Positions 1 through 6,530 of a stretch of DNA of 7,428 nucleotides are shown one piece after another. How positions within the stretch are numbered: the first letter of the stretch is position 1; each line of letters starts with the position of its first letter. Source of the DNA: Pseudobdellovibrio sp. (GTDB lineage Bacteria > Bdellovibrionota > Bdellovibrionia > Bdellovibrionales > Bdellovibrionaceae); contig JANWIU010000052.1 of the NCBI GenBank assembly GCA_025449725.1, positions 1-7,428 on the forward strand. Direction: 5' to 3'. The notes beneath the pieces are model-generated. The model made no database searches. It was not told the origin of the DNA and saw nothing but the letters and a program-made list of their open reading frames with translations. A program made the translations under genes and the position numbers.

Positions 1-1
1 C

Positions 2-3000
2 AACGCGGACTCTAAAAGACCAATTGCACCGATTCCGGAATTCATGAAAGGTCCGCACGTTACGCTGTTTGGCCCACCTGGAACCGAAAAAATGGCCATC
101 AACGCGATGAACACCTACCATCGCAAACTTAAAAATGAACCTGCGATTGTTGCAAAACTCTTAGAGACTGTTGATTGGAACCCTAAGTGGGGCGCCGATG
201 ATGAAGACTCCAAAACCCCACTACGTTCGGACTTAGTCAGCTCTGCAGTAAATTTGACAAGATGTTTTGAAGGAGAGCTGAATTACTCCGACCCTGACAA
301 CGGTAAGACCTACAGTCTTGAGAAGGACCATCTGGCTGCGCCGATAAAAAGATTTCCCGGGTTAGCATTGCCTTGCACCTTTCTGTTTTCTGATGGCAGC
401 CCAATTCCATTACATCTTTACGATTTTGCTTTGCATTTGTTTCACAATTGGAGCCGTCCTGAAGCTTTGGTATTTTACGTTCCCAAATTAGAAAATGAAG
501 AAGAGGCTGCCTACATTCATAAAATGATTTCAGCGGCGGAAGCAAAAATTAAATCCATGCATCCATCTTATGTTTTAGGAACGGTCCGCTTGATGATCGT
601 GCTGGAAAATCCGCGCGCTATTCTTCGCACGCACGAAATTATGGATGCTCTTCACCCTTACTTTGTTGGTGCATCGCTTGGCTGGCATGATTATCTGGGT
701 TCAACGGCCCGGCTATTCAAAGAAGATGCGAATTACCGCATTCCCGTTAAGGCAGATCCAGACATCGTAATCAAATACATCAAAGCCTCTCATAATTTAT
801 TAGCTGATGTTGTCGGCTCGCGCGGGGGAATCAAAGTTGGCGGAATGTATGGAATTTTGCCGTTGGACAACAACCGCATGTCTGAGTCGTTTCAAATCAC
901 TATCAAAGGTTACATCAAAGATGTCGTAACGCAGATGAAGCGCGAACTTACCGGCTTTTGGGTGGCCCATCCCGACTTCGTAAGACTGGGCATGGCACTT
1001 GTAGAAGCCTGGAGGTTTCACACTAATGGAAATTCCGTGCCGCTATTTGAACTGGTAAACGAACTTCTTGAAGAAAAGCACCGTAATGAAGTCATAGAGT
1101 TTATTAAAAAACCCGATATGACAGGACTGGATAAAAGTGATCCACAATATGTCCGTTCACTTATTGTCGCCGATATTAAAGAATCTGATTTCATCGCAAA
1201 CAATCACCCGTCTGAAGTTCGCTACAATGTTTTTCAAATTTTGCAGTATCTTACGGACTGGTTAAGCGGAAACGGTTGCGTTGCTTTACCTGCGCATGTT
1301 CATGGTACCGCGGTACGTGTGATGGATGACTTAGCTACGGCAGAACGCTCACGCTGGGAAGTTTGGCATGAACTTTACCACGGCCGCTTCACAGTTGAAG
1401 AATTTTTAGAAATTGCGTTTGAAGAATATCACTTTATTCGAAAAGATCTTTCGGATGATCAAAAAATAGTTCAGGTAAAATGGAATTCCGCTACTGAAAA
1501 GTGGTACCCGGTTGCACTTCATTTGATGGTGCAACTTATGACCGCTAAAAAACCGGTAGAATTTGCAACTGAACTTTTGATTCCTTTTACTATCGAATCG
1601 ATCCGCAATTCAGCTGACCCTCTTGCGGCACTTTCTGAAATCGATCCGGAAAAATTTGCACTGAGCCCATACATTAAACGCTATATGCATTACTTCGAAG
1701 CCTGTGGCTGCGAAAAATTTGCAGCGGCAATGGCAGAAGATTTGGTGACAGACTTTAAAAAGGCAGAAAATCTGGTTTTCGGTTTTAATATTGATGAAGT
1801 AAAAGAAGCCGCATATTTTCACGGGAATATCGGCGAAGGTAAAAAAACGCTGGACGGTTTTGCCGTAAAAGAGCAGGCACTTGTATTTAATGAGTCAGAA
1901 AATATCAAAATCGAACTAAAAGACTGGGGCCGGCGTTACCTGGACAAGTTCGGGGTAAAATTTTTGATTTCCGCACAAGGTAAAACCGGAAGTGAACTGC
2001 TGGCAGCGCTGCAAGAGCGACTTATAAATTCCGCCGAAACAGAATTGCAAAACGCCAAAGCGGCCCTTTGGGCGATAACACTTAAACGCTTACGCGAAAA
2101 GCCTTTGAATAAATTAGGCGATACGCTGGAAACCTTAAAAAAAAAATATAAAGTAAATTCGGCCGACATTGCCATTAGCCAAAACGGTCTTATTCAGAAT
2201 TTGCAGTTAGGTCATCAGGACAACCGTTATCAATTGGCGTCGCTAAGTAAGCCGCTGGCTGCCGCCTTCAGCATTGAGTACTTCAGATCTAAAAACATTT
2301 CACTGGACACTCCTGTTAATACTTTACTGAAAGAATATGGATCTAACTTTCGCATTGAAAATTCGAACTGGGGAAATTCTGTTTTATTAAAGCATCTTAT
2401 GAGCCACGCTGCCTTGAACATGCATTACGTGAATGGCGCACCCTTAGGCCAATTGCCGCCGATTGCGGAGCTCGTTGGCGGGCATTCTGTTCTGAAGTAT
2501 TCAAAAGTTGATGCTATAGCCGCACCTGGAACAGAATTTCATTATTCCGGCGGCGGGTTTTTAGTTTTAGAACATTTGCTTGAACTAATCGAAAAAAAAC
2601 CTGCAAAAGAAATCGCAAACGGATTCTTCGGAAAGTTGCAAACAACTGAGTTAAGTTTTGAACAGACTGATTTACCAGGATTAAAATACGCATCCGGATA
2701 TTTTGATAATGGCAAGGAAGTCGAAGGCGGAAGACTGGCGTTCCCTTCCTTTGCTGCAGGAGCCATGGGAACTGCGCGCGGAATGGCGCGGTTTCTGAAA
2801 GCATTAACGGAAGGCTTTAATTCTGTAACCGCAACCGGCGGAATATCTCACGATACAGCTGTTGAAATGCTTCACGGCACTGATAAAGGGTGCCGCGACT
2901 TTATGGGCTGTGATATGGGCCTTGGAGTTTTCGTTGCTGAATGCGGTGATAACAAATTGGCATTGCATCAGGGTGCCAACGAAGGCTTTCGTTGTCTTTT

Positions 3001-4303
3001 CATTCACTGCTTCAGTGGGCCGAATAAAGGTGATGGCTTAGTCGTATTATGTAACGCAGACAACAGCGGTGTTTTATTTATCGCAGAAGCAGCACAGGAA
3101 ATTCTAAAAGAGCTCAACGTTGAAGGAATTGATTTTTCCAAATTTCATTCACAATTTGATTTCAAAAATATTCAGCAAGAACAAATCGTAAATTTAGGTT
3201 ACAAGAAACTTATCTTTGAGGCCTTTAAGCCGACACTACCTGAAGAAATTGCAAACAAAGGCCCGCTAGATCCTTTGGCGGATTATAATTTGCTGACAGA
3301 TGCGAAAATCGTTTCAGTAACCAATCAAAAATTTGCCAGGGCAGAAAATATGATCAGCCGGTACTTGCCGGTGTTTGAACCTGAATTGTTCGGTAAGCAG
3401 GGAAAAATAATGGACAGTTGGGAAAGTGCACGACACAACCCTCTTGAATTCGATTCAGTTGTGCTGGAGCTCCCGCAAGCTTCTGATATTGGCTTTGTGC
3501 ATCTCTCAACTAAGTTTCATGACGGCAATCAGGCGCAGTACGTACGTATTTCCGCCAGCAAAGCTGAAGCATTTGAATGGCACGAGGTGCTTCCAAAGAC
3601 CCAAATGGTGGGTCATGGTTTCATAAATATTCAATTGCCTGAAGTGGTTTCGCAAGTGAAGCGCATAAAAATTGATATGTTTCCGGATGGTGGCTTATCA
3701 CGCGTGGGATTGTATGAATCTCTTCCGGACTTTGCTGAACAGCAATTTCAAGAACTTTCATCAGCCAAGTGCACGCGCTTTTCAGATGAAATTCCGAAAG
3801 CCAAAAAGCCATTGAGCCTGAATTATGCGGTGAAAGACTCTGCCGTAAAGAGAAATATAAAAATACTTTCCGAGAAATCCCGCCCTGTTAATCTGGCTGG
3901 CCTGGCATTCGGTGCCAAAGTTGTAAATGCCACTAATGAACATTACGGGCCGGCGGCTCAGGTGATATCACCGTTTCCGCCGATTCATATGTTTGACGGA
4001 ATGGAATCAGCGCGAAGCCGGGTTGCAGGCCACAGTGAAAGCGTTACCGTTCAATTGGCACAGCCTTCTTTAGTCAGAAGAATTGTGTTGGATTTTTCAT
4101 TTTTTGTTAACAACAATCCCCGCGAAATACAAATTGAAGGTTTAGGTAGTGATGGTAAATGGCAGCAGCTTGTGAAGCCTACGAATGTAAAAGCATTTGC
4201 GGGGAATAAAAAAGAATTTGTTGTTTCTTCTTCCGGGATTTTTTCACAAGTTAAAGTCGTTACCATTCCGGACGGCGGCATTAATAGAATCGAAATCTAC
4301 TAG
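2..4303 (+). CDS. Malate synthase / OHCU decarboxylase-like / serine beta-lactamase-fold / allantoicase fusion protein (5' partial)
   Basis: One open frame runs from the left edge to TAG at 4301-4303. Residue numbers here count ATG 44 as 1. The codons before 44 (…PIPEF) still align with malate synthase A (E. coli has GIPADL before ITGP) and no good Shine-Dalgarno precedes 44, so the true start lies outside the window. Domains: (1) about 1-515, malate synthase A-like (glyoxylate + acetyl-CoA to malate): Arg103, Mg ligands Glu188 (VLENPR) and Asp216 (GWHDY), GFWVAHPDF, NGCVAL, and catalytic-base Asp429 in MDDLATAERSR. (2) about 525-695, OHCU decarboxylase-like (OHCU to allantoin): candidate His593 and Glu610, then DKFGVKFLISAQGKTGSELL and ERLINSAETEL. 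It is divergent, with HGNIG replacing the usual HPDLG. (3) about 715-1035, class C beta-lactamase/PBP-type serine hydrolase: S733-L-S-K736, Y834-S-G, H975-Q-G. (4) about 1071-1419, allantoicase (allantoate to ureidoglycolate + urea) with two repeats, each having an ESAR motif and ending in FPDGGLSR or IPDGGINR. No signal peptide is visible, so it is probably cytosolic. The family assignments are strong for domains 1, 3 and 4 and moderate for 2. The activities are inferred. Confidence 0.9.
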   Translation, partial: NADSKRPIAPIPEFMKGPHVTLFGPPGTEKMAINAMNTYHRKLKNEPAIVAKLLETVDWNPKWGADDEDSKTPLRSDLVSSAVNLTRCFEGELNYSDPDNGKTYSLEKDHLAAPIKRFPGLALPCTFLFSDGSPIPLHLYDFALHLFHNWSRPEALVFYVPKLENEEEAAYIHKMISAAEAKIKSMHPSYVLGTVRLMIVLENPRAILRTHEIMDALHPYFVGASLGWHDYLGSTARLFKEDANYRIPVKADPDIVIKYIKASHNLLADVVGSRGGIKVGGMYGILPLDNNRMSESFQITIKGYIKDVVTQMKRELTGFWVAHPDFVRLGMALVEAWRFHTNGNSVPLFELVNELLEEKHRNEVIEFIKKPDMTGLDKSDPQYVRSLIVADIKESDFIANNHPSEVRYNVFQILQYLTDWLSGNGCVALPAHVHGTAVRVMDDLATAERSRWEVWHELYHGRFTVEEFLEIAFEEYHFIRKDLSDDQKIVQVKWNSATEKWYPVALHLMVQLMTAKKPVEFATELLIPFTIESIRNSADPLAALSEIDPEKFALSPYIKRYMHYFEACGCEKFAAAMAEDLVTDFKKAENLVFGFNIDEVKEAAYFHGNIGEGKKTLDGFAVKEQALVFNESENIKIELKDWGRRYLDKFGVKFLISAQGKTGSELLAALQERLINSAETELQNAKAALWAITLKRLREKPLNKLGDTLETLKKKYKVNSADIAISQNGLIQNLQLGHQDNRYQLASLSKPLAAAFSIEYFRSKNISLDTPVNTLLKEYGSNFRIENSNWGNSVLLKHLMSHAALNMHYVNGAPLGQLPPIAELVGGHSVLKYSKVDAIAAPGTEFHYSGGGFLVLEHLLELIEKKPAKEIANGFFGKLQTTELSFEQTDLPGLKYASGYFDNGKEVEGGRLAFPSFAAGAMGTARGMARFLKALTEGFNSVTATGGISHDTAVEMLHGTDKGCRDFMGCDMGLGVFVAECGDNKLALHQGANEGFRCLFIHCFSGPNKGDGLVVLCNADNSGVLFIAEAAQEILKELNVEGIDFSKFHSQFDFKNIQQEQIVNLGYKKLIFEAFKPTLPEEIANKGPLDPLADYNLLTDAKIVSVTNQKFARAENMISRYLPVFEPELFGKQGKIMDSWESARHNPLEFDSVVLELPQASDIGFVHLSTKFHDGNQAQYVRISASKAEAFEWHEVLPKTQMVGHGFINIQLPEVVSQVKRIKIDMFPDGGLSRVGLYESLPDFAEQQFQELSSAKCTRFSDEIPKAKKPLSLNYAVKDSAVKRNIKILSEKSRPVNLAGLAFGAKVVNATNEHYGPAAQVISPFPPIHMFDGMESARSRVAGHSESVTVQLAQPSLVRRIVLDFSFFVNNNPREIQIEGLGSDGKWQQLVKPTNVKAFAGNKKEFVVSSSGIFSQVKVVTIPDGGINRIEIY

Positions 4304-4338
4304 CAGCGGATAATTGATTCGCAGACATTTGCCGCTGC
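4303..4338 (+). terminator. Weak stem-loop at the 3' end of the fusion gene
   Basis: GCAGCGG (4303-4309, starting in the stop codon) is perfectly complementary to CCGCTGC (4332-4338), with a 22-base loop. No T-tract follows, so this is at best a poor intrinsic terminator or a 3'-end stabilising hairpin. No better terminator was seen downstream of the gene. Confidence 0.25.
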
Positions 4339-4453
4339 ACCTATGCGCCGACAGCAGTCTTTAATCTCATTTGGTTCATACTCATTAATCGCATTTAATT
4401 CATTCAGTTAGTATCGCTGAGGCTCCTGCTCTTAGTTGATTCACACCTTCAGG

Positions 4454-4468
4454 GGCACCGCCCGTAAG
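4454..4468 (+). repeat. Direct repeat copy 1, GGCACCGCCCGTAAG
   Basis: This 15-base GC-rich word matches the one at 4587-4601 with a single T/C difference. It lies inside a potentially folded region bounded by ATCGCT and AGCGAT. It may be part of a REP-like element recognised by the neighbouring RAYT-type transposase; that link is inference. Confidence 0.6.
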
Positions 4469-4586
4469 CGTAGCGATCTGAGGTTAAGACAGTTTATAAC
4501 CATGAGCATGCCAACTTGGAATAAGCATCCGGCCGCTTCCGATGAATTCGCTATAAGTCGTGAGGCGGACTTTAATTGAATTCTAA

Positions 4587-4601
4587 GGCACCGCCCGCAA
4601 G
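4587..4601 (+). repeat. Direct repeat copy 2, GGCACCGCCCGCAAG
   Basis: Second copy of the 15-base word at 4454-4468, with one mismatch, 133 bases further on. It is followed immediately by the perfect palindrome AGTTTGCAAACT at 4608-4619, which could form a small hairpin or a protein-binding site. Confidence 0.6.
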
Positions 4602-4623
4602 GGACAGAGTTTGCAAACTTTTA

Positions 4624-4664
4624 AGATAGTTAAAAGTAAATATCTATAGATAGTTAAAAGCAAA
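4624..4664 (+). repeat. AT-rich direct repeat AGATAGTTAAAAG, two copies
   Basis: AGATAGTTAAAAG occurs at 4624-4636 and again at 4648-4660, exactly 24 bases apart. The match extends to 17 bases (through 4640 and 4664) with one T/C difference. The repeat ends 24 bases before the transposase start codon, so it could belong to its promoter or to the element's end. Confidence 0.6.
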
Positions 4665-4688
4665 AAAAATAAAACTACGGACAAAAAT

Positions 4689-5219
4689 ATGCAGCAACTT
4701 AATTTTTTTAGACCAACCTCATTTAAAAAAGAGCACGGTGGTTCAATTTCAACCGGAAAGCGTAAGAATCGCAGACCTCTTAGTACAAAAGCTCCCATTC
4801 ACTTAGTCTTAAAATCCGAATTGGCTATAGGTCAGAGAGCTCTAACTAAGCATCGCCAGTTGATTTAACGAATTATTTTAAATGCAAAAAAAAGATTCAA
4901 TGTTCGGGTTTATGAAATCGCCATTGTTTATAATCATATTCATTTGTTAATTAAAGGCAGTTCTCGAACTGATCTTCAAAACTTTTTTAGAGTTGTTGCA
5001 GGACATATTGCGCAGGAAATATTGCGTAGATTTCCTCTAGAAGGAGGTATCAGCGGGATAAATAAATTTTGGCTAAGCAGGCTGTACTCAAGAATTGTAA
5101 GCTGGGGAAAAGAATTTTTAACAGTTAAAAAATATGTCATTCAAAATGCTCTCGAGTCATTCGGACTAATTCCTTATCAACCCCGAAAAGTGCTAAGGAA
5201 GGGTCGGATCAGCTACTGA
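4689..5219 (+). pseudogene. RAYT / Y1-type HUH transposase, interrupted by an in-frame stop
   Basis: From ATG 4689 the frame reads MQQLNFFRPTSF…, continues with HGGSISTGKRKNRRPLSTKA and IHLVLKS, then meets TAA at 4866-4868. It resumes in the same frame as RIILNAKKRFNVRVYEIAIV, then YNHIHLLIKG, and ends at TGA 5217-5219. Removing the stop gives about 175 residues, a normal length for REP-associated tyrosine transposases (Y1_Tnp family). HIH is the HUH metal-binding motif. FWLSRLYSRIV and KKYVIQNALESFGL match the C-terminal helices, with the Tyr of KKYVIQNA the likely DNA-attacking residue. Such proteins nick and join single-stranded DNA and are usually single-copy genes flanked by REP-like repeats, consistent with the repeats upstream. 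No strong Shine-Dalgarno is seen. Everything except one codon looks intact, so decay is recent, or the stop is a sequencing error. The last 7 bases overlap the end of puuD on the opposite strand. Confidence 0.85.
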
Positions 5220-6394
5220 CTAACAGTTAGCTGCTTTTGCACCCATGCACCAATCAGTTGGCGCTCTTCATCGGTCATGTTGGTTTTATTTCCTAACGGC
5301 ATTGATTTAGCCACGACAGCCATTTCAAGAATCTTCGGCAAATGCTGGCGAATCTGCGATTCGTTTTCTAGCGCAACGCCTTTAGGGGTCTCACGAATAA
5401 CATCATCAGTTGGCTTCACTGCATGACATGAAATACAACGGGCCTGAAAGACCGGTTGTACTTGTTCGAAACTGACTTCGTTTGCCGCGGGACTTCCGGA
5501 TTTAGAAAAACTTTCTGCAGTTACAAAAACCAATGCAGCGATACCTATTGCTGCAGGCGCCAGCGTCCAGCGTTCGATAGGTTTGTTCGTCACCATCGCG
5601 TGGCGAACCATGGCACCCGAAACTGAAAGCAACAGTAAATGCAGCGCATTCTGTGCTGGGCGATAGGCTACTGAGTAATGATTGCTGAGCATGATAAAAA
5701 GAACAGGAAAAATAAAATACGTATTGTGAACAGATCTAATTTTTGCCTTTGCACTGAATGAATAATCGGGAACTTTTCCGGCTTGAGCATCTTCAACCAT
5801 CTTTTTTTGGCCAGGAAGGATTCTGACCCAAACATTCAATAACATCATGCTGCCCATCATGAATCCGGTTTGGATAAAAGCACCACGACCGCTAAAGGTC
5901 CGCGGGTTGATAAAAATGATAAGAACCAGCAAAACGAGCGAAGCGATTACATTAAAAATTTTGTTTGGAATTTTATGCCAGATAAAATCATAAATAAACC
6001 AGCCCGCAGTTGCGAGGCCAAGACTTAACCCTACAGCCTGCAGTTGCGTCAGCTTCATGACCTGTTGGTCGATTAACAAGGTAGCACCGTTAATATAGTA
6101 AACGGCAATTAAAAGGGCAAAGCCGGTGATCCAGGTTAAAGTAGCTTCCCACTTGAACCAGTGTAAAACCTTCGGTAGCTCTCCCGGGAATATCTTACGT
6201 TTTTCTACCTGGTAATAAAAACCACCGTGAACCATAAAAAGTTCACCATCGACATTCCGTTTTGCGGTTTCAGGGGGAACAAAGGCGCTGTCCAGCCAGA
6301 TAAAATAGAAGGAACTTCCGATCCAGGCAATTCCTGCAACCAAATGCGAAAATCTAAGAATGTATTCGAACCAAAGATGGAGACTTTCAGACAT
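5213..6394 (-). CDS. puuD: Membrane urate oxidase with C-terminal cytochrome c domain (PuuD)
   Basis: This 393-residue inner-membrane protein oxidises urate to 5-hydroxyisourate and passes electrons to its own cytochrome c domain rather than making hydrogen peroxide (known for the PuuD family). About eight hydrophobic segments are visible, near residues 12-34, 83-101, 117-139, 145-162, 170-190, 221-237, 249-263 and 276-294. Family-type motifs are VHGGFYYQVEKRK (55-67), LPKVLHWFKWEAT (73-85) and SVHNTYFIFP (221-230). The tail has the haem-binding C320-I-S-C323-H324 and a probable axial Met365 in KSMPLGN. The start at 6394 (MSESLHL) is preferred over the ATG at 6415 because AAGAGG (complement of 6401-6406) sits 6 bases upstream; the 6415 start has no ribosome site. 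Its function fits the ureide-degrading fusion gene that faces it across the transposase remnant. The 5-hydroxyisourate hydrolase is not in this window. No clear terminator follows the stop. Confidence 0.9.
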   Translation of the reverse strand: MSESLHLWFEYILRFSHLVAGIAWIGSSFYFIWLDSAFVPPETAKRNVDGELFMVHGGFYYQVEKRKIFPGELPKVLHWFKWEATLTWITGFALLIAVYYINGATLLIDQQVMKLTQLQAVGLSLGLATAGWFIYDFIWHKIPNKIFNVIASLVLLVLIIFINPRTFSGRGAFIQTGFMMGSMMLLNVWVRILPGQKKMVEDAQAGKVPDYSFSAKAKIRSVHNTYFIFPVLFIMLSNHYSVAYRPAQNALHLLLLSVSGAMVRHAMVTNKPIERWTLAPAAIGIAALVFVTAESFSKSGSPAANEVSFEQVQPVFQARCISCHAVKPTDDVIRETPKGVALENESQIRQHLPKILEMAVVAKSMPLGNKTNMTDEERQLIGAWVQKQLTVSQ

Positions 6395-6400
6395 CGGGAA

Positions 6401-6406
6401 CCTCTT
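6401..6406 (-). promoter_or_regulatory. Ribosome binding site deciding the puuD start
   Basis: On the minus strand this reads AAGAGG, 6 bases before ATG at 6394. It favours the MSESLHL start over the in-frame ATG 21 bases upstream, since the site lies between the two candidates and can only serve the inner one. Confidence 0.7.
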
Positions 6407-6424
6407 AGGCCCCATTAAACGTTA

Positions 6425-6466
6425 AGGCCGGAATCCTGTAAATAATTAATTTCAGAATTCCGGCCT
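6425..6466 (-). promoter_or_regulatory. Long inverted repeat in the puuD leader
   Basis: AGGCCGGAATCCTG (6425-6438) and CAGAATTCCGGCCT (6453-6466) are complementary over 14 bases with one mismatch, separated by an AT-only 14-base loop. It lies 18 bases upstream of the puuD Shine-Dalgarno. It could be an operator for a regulator, a leader hairpin, or a terminator; neither strand has a clean T-tract immediately after it, which argues against a simple terminator. Role unassigned. Confidence 0.5.
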
Positions 6467-6481
6467 CAAAGTTTAAATCTT

Positions 6482-6529
6482 TTCAAAAAATCAAAAGCAG
6501 CATCGAACTACCTTCGGTAGCTCGCCGCT
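6482..6529 (-). terminator. Intrinsic terminator of the peroxiredoxin gene
   Basis: Read on the minus strand just past the stop: outer stem AGCGGC/GCTGCT (6529-6524 with 6501-6496, one G-U pair), inner stem CTACC/GGTAG with a GAA loop (6508-6520), then TTTGATTTTTT. This is a good Rho-independent terminator and separates peroxiredoxin transcription from puuD, which probably needs its own promoter. Confidence 0.8.
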
Positions 6530-6530
6530 A

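Larger units (their letters stand above)
4304..4688. other. Repeat-rich noncoding gap between the fusion gene and the transposase remnant
   Basis: This 385-base stretch has no convincing coding frame. It carries two copies of GGCACCGCCCGYAAG, an ATCGCT/AGCGAT inverted pair (4413-4418 and 4472-4477) enclosing GCTCCTG/CAGGGGC, a perfect 12-base palindrome AGTTTGCAAACT (4608-4619), and a tandem-like AT-rich repeat just before the transposase remnant. CATT words recur mostly every 9 bases at 4368-4404. The arrangement resembles REP-like DNA beside a RAYT gene, but neither a canonical REP nor a promoter could be assigned. Confidence 0.6.

Noticed and set aside
44..46. ATG at 44 as the start of the fusion gene.
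   Set aside because: The frame is open to the left edge, the residues before it align with malate synthase A, and no proper ribosome site precedes it.
71..91. GPPGTEK looks like an AAA+ Walker A motif (GPPGTGK).
   Set aside because: The Gly before Lys and the following Thr/Ser are missing, and the segment aligns with the ITGPVERKMVINALN region of malate synthase A.
4502..4579. Small 25-residue frame MSMPTWNKHPAASDEF….
   Set aside because: No nearby ribosome site, no recognised similarity, and it lies in repeat-rich noncoding DNA; probably chance.
4944..5219. A separate 91-residue gene starting at TTG 4944.
   Set aside because: It begins in the middle of the HUH motif of the transposase frame and is only the part remaining after the TAA. 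It has no start signals of its own.
6395..6415. Upstream in-frame ATG at 6415 as the puuD start.
   Set aside because: It lacks a Shine-Dalgarno, while the AAGAGG site lies downstream of it and is well spaced for ATG 6394. The extra residues MGPKRFP are not typical of the family.
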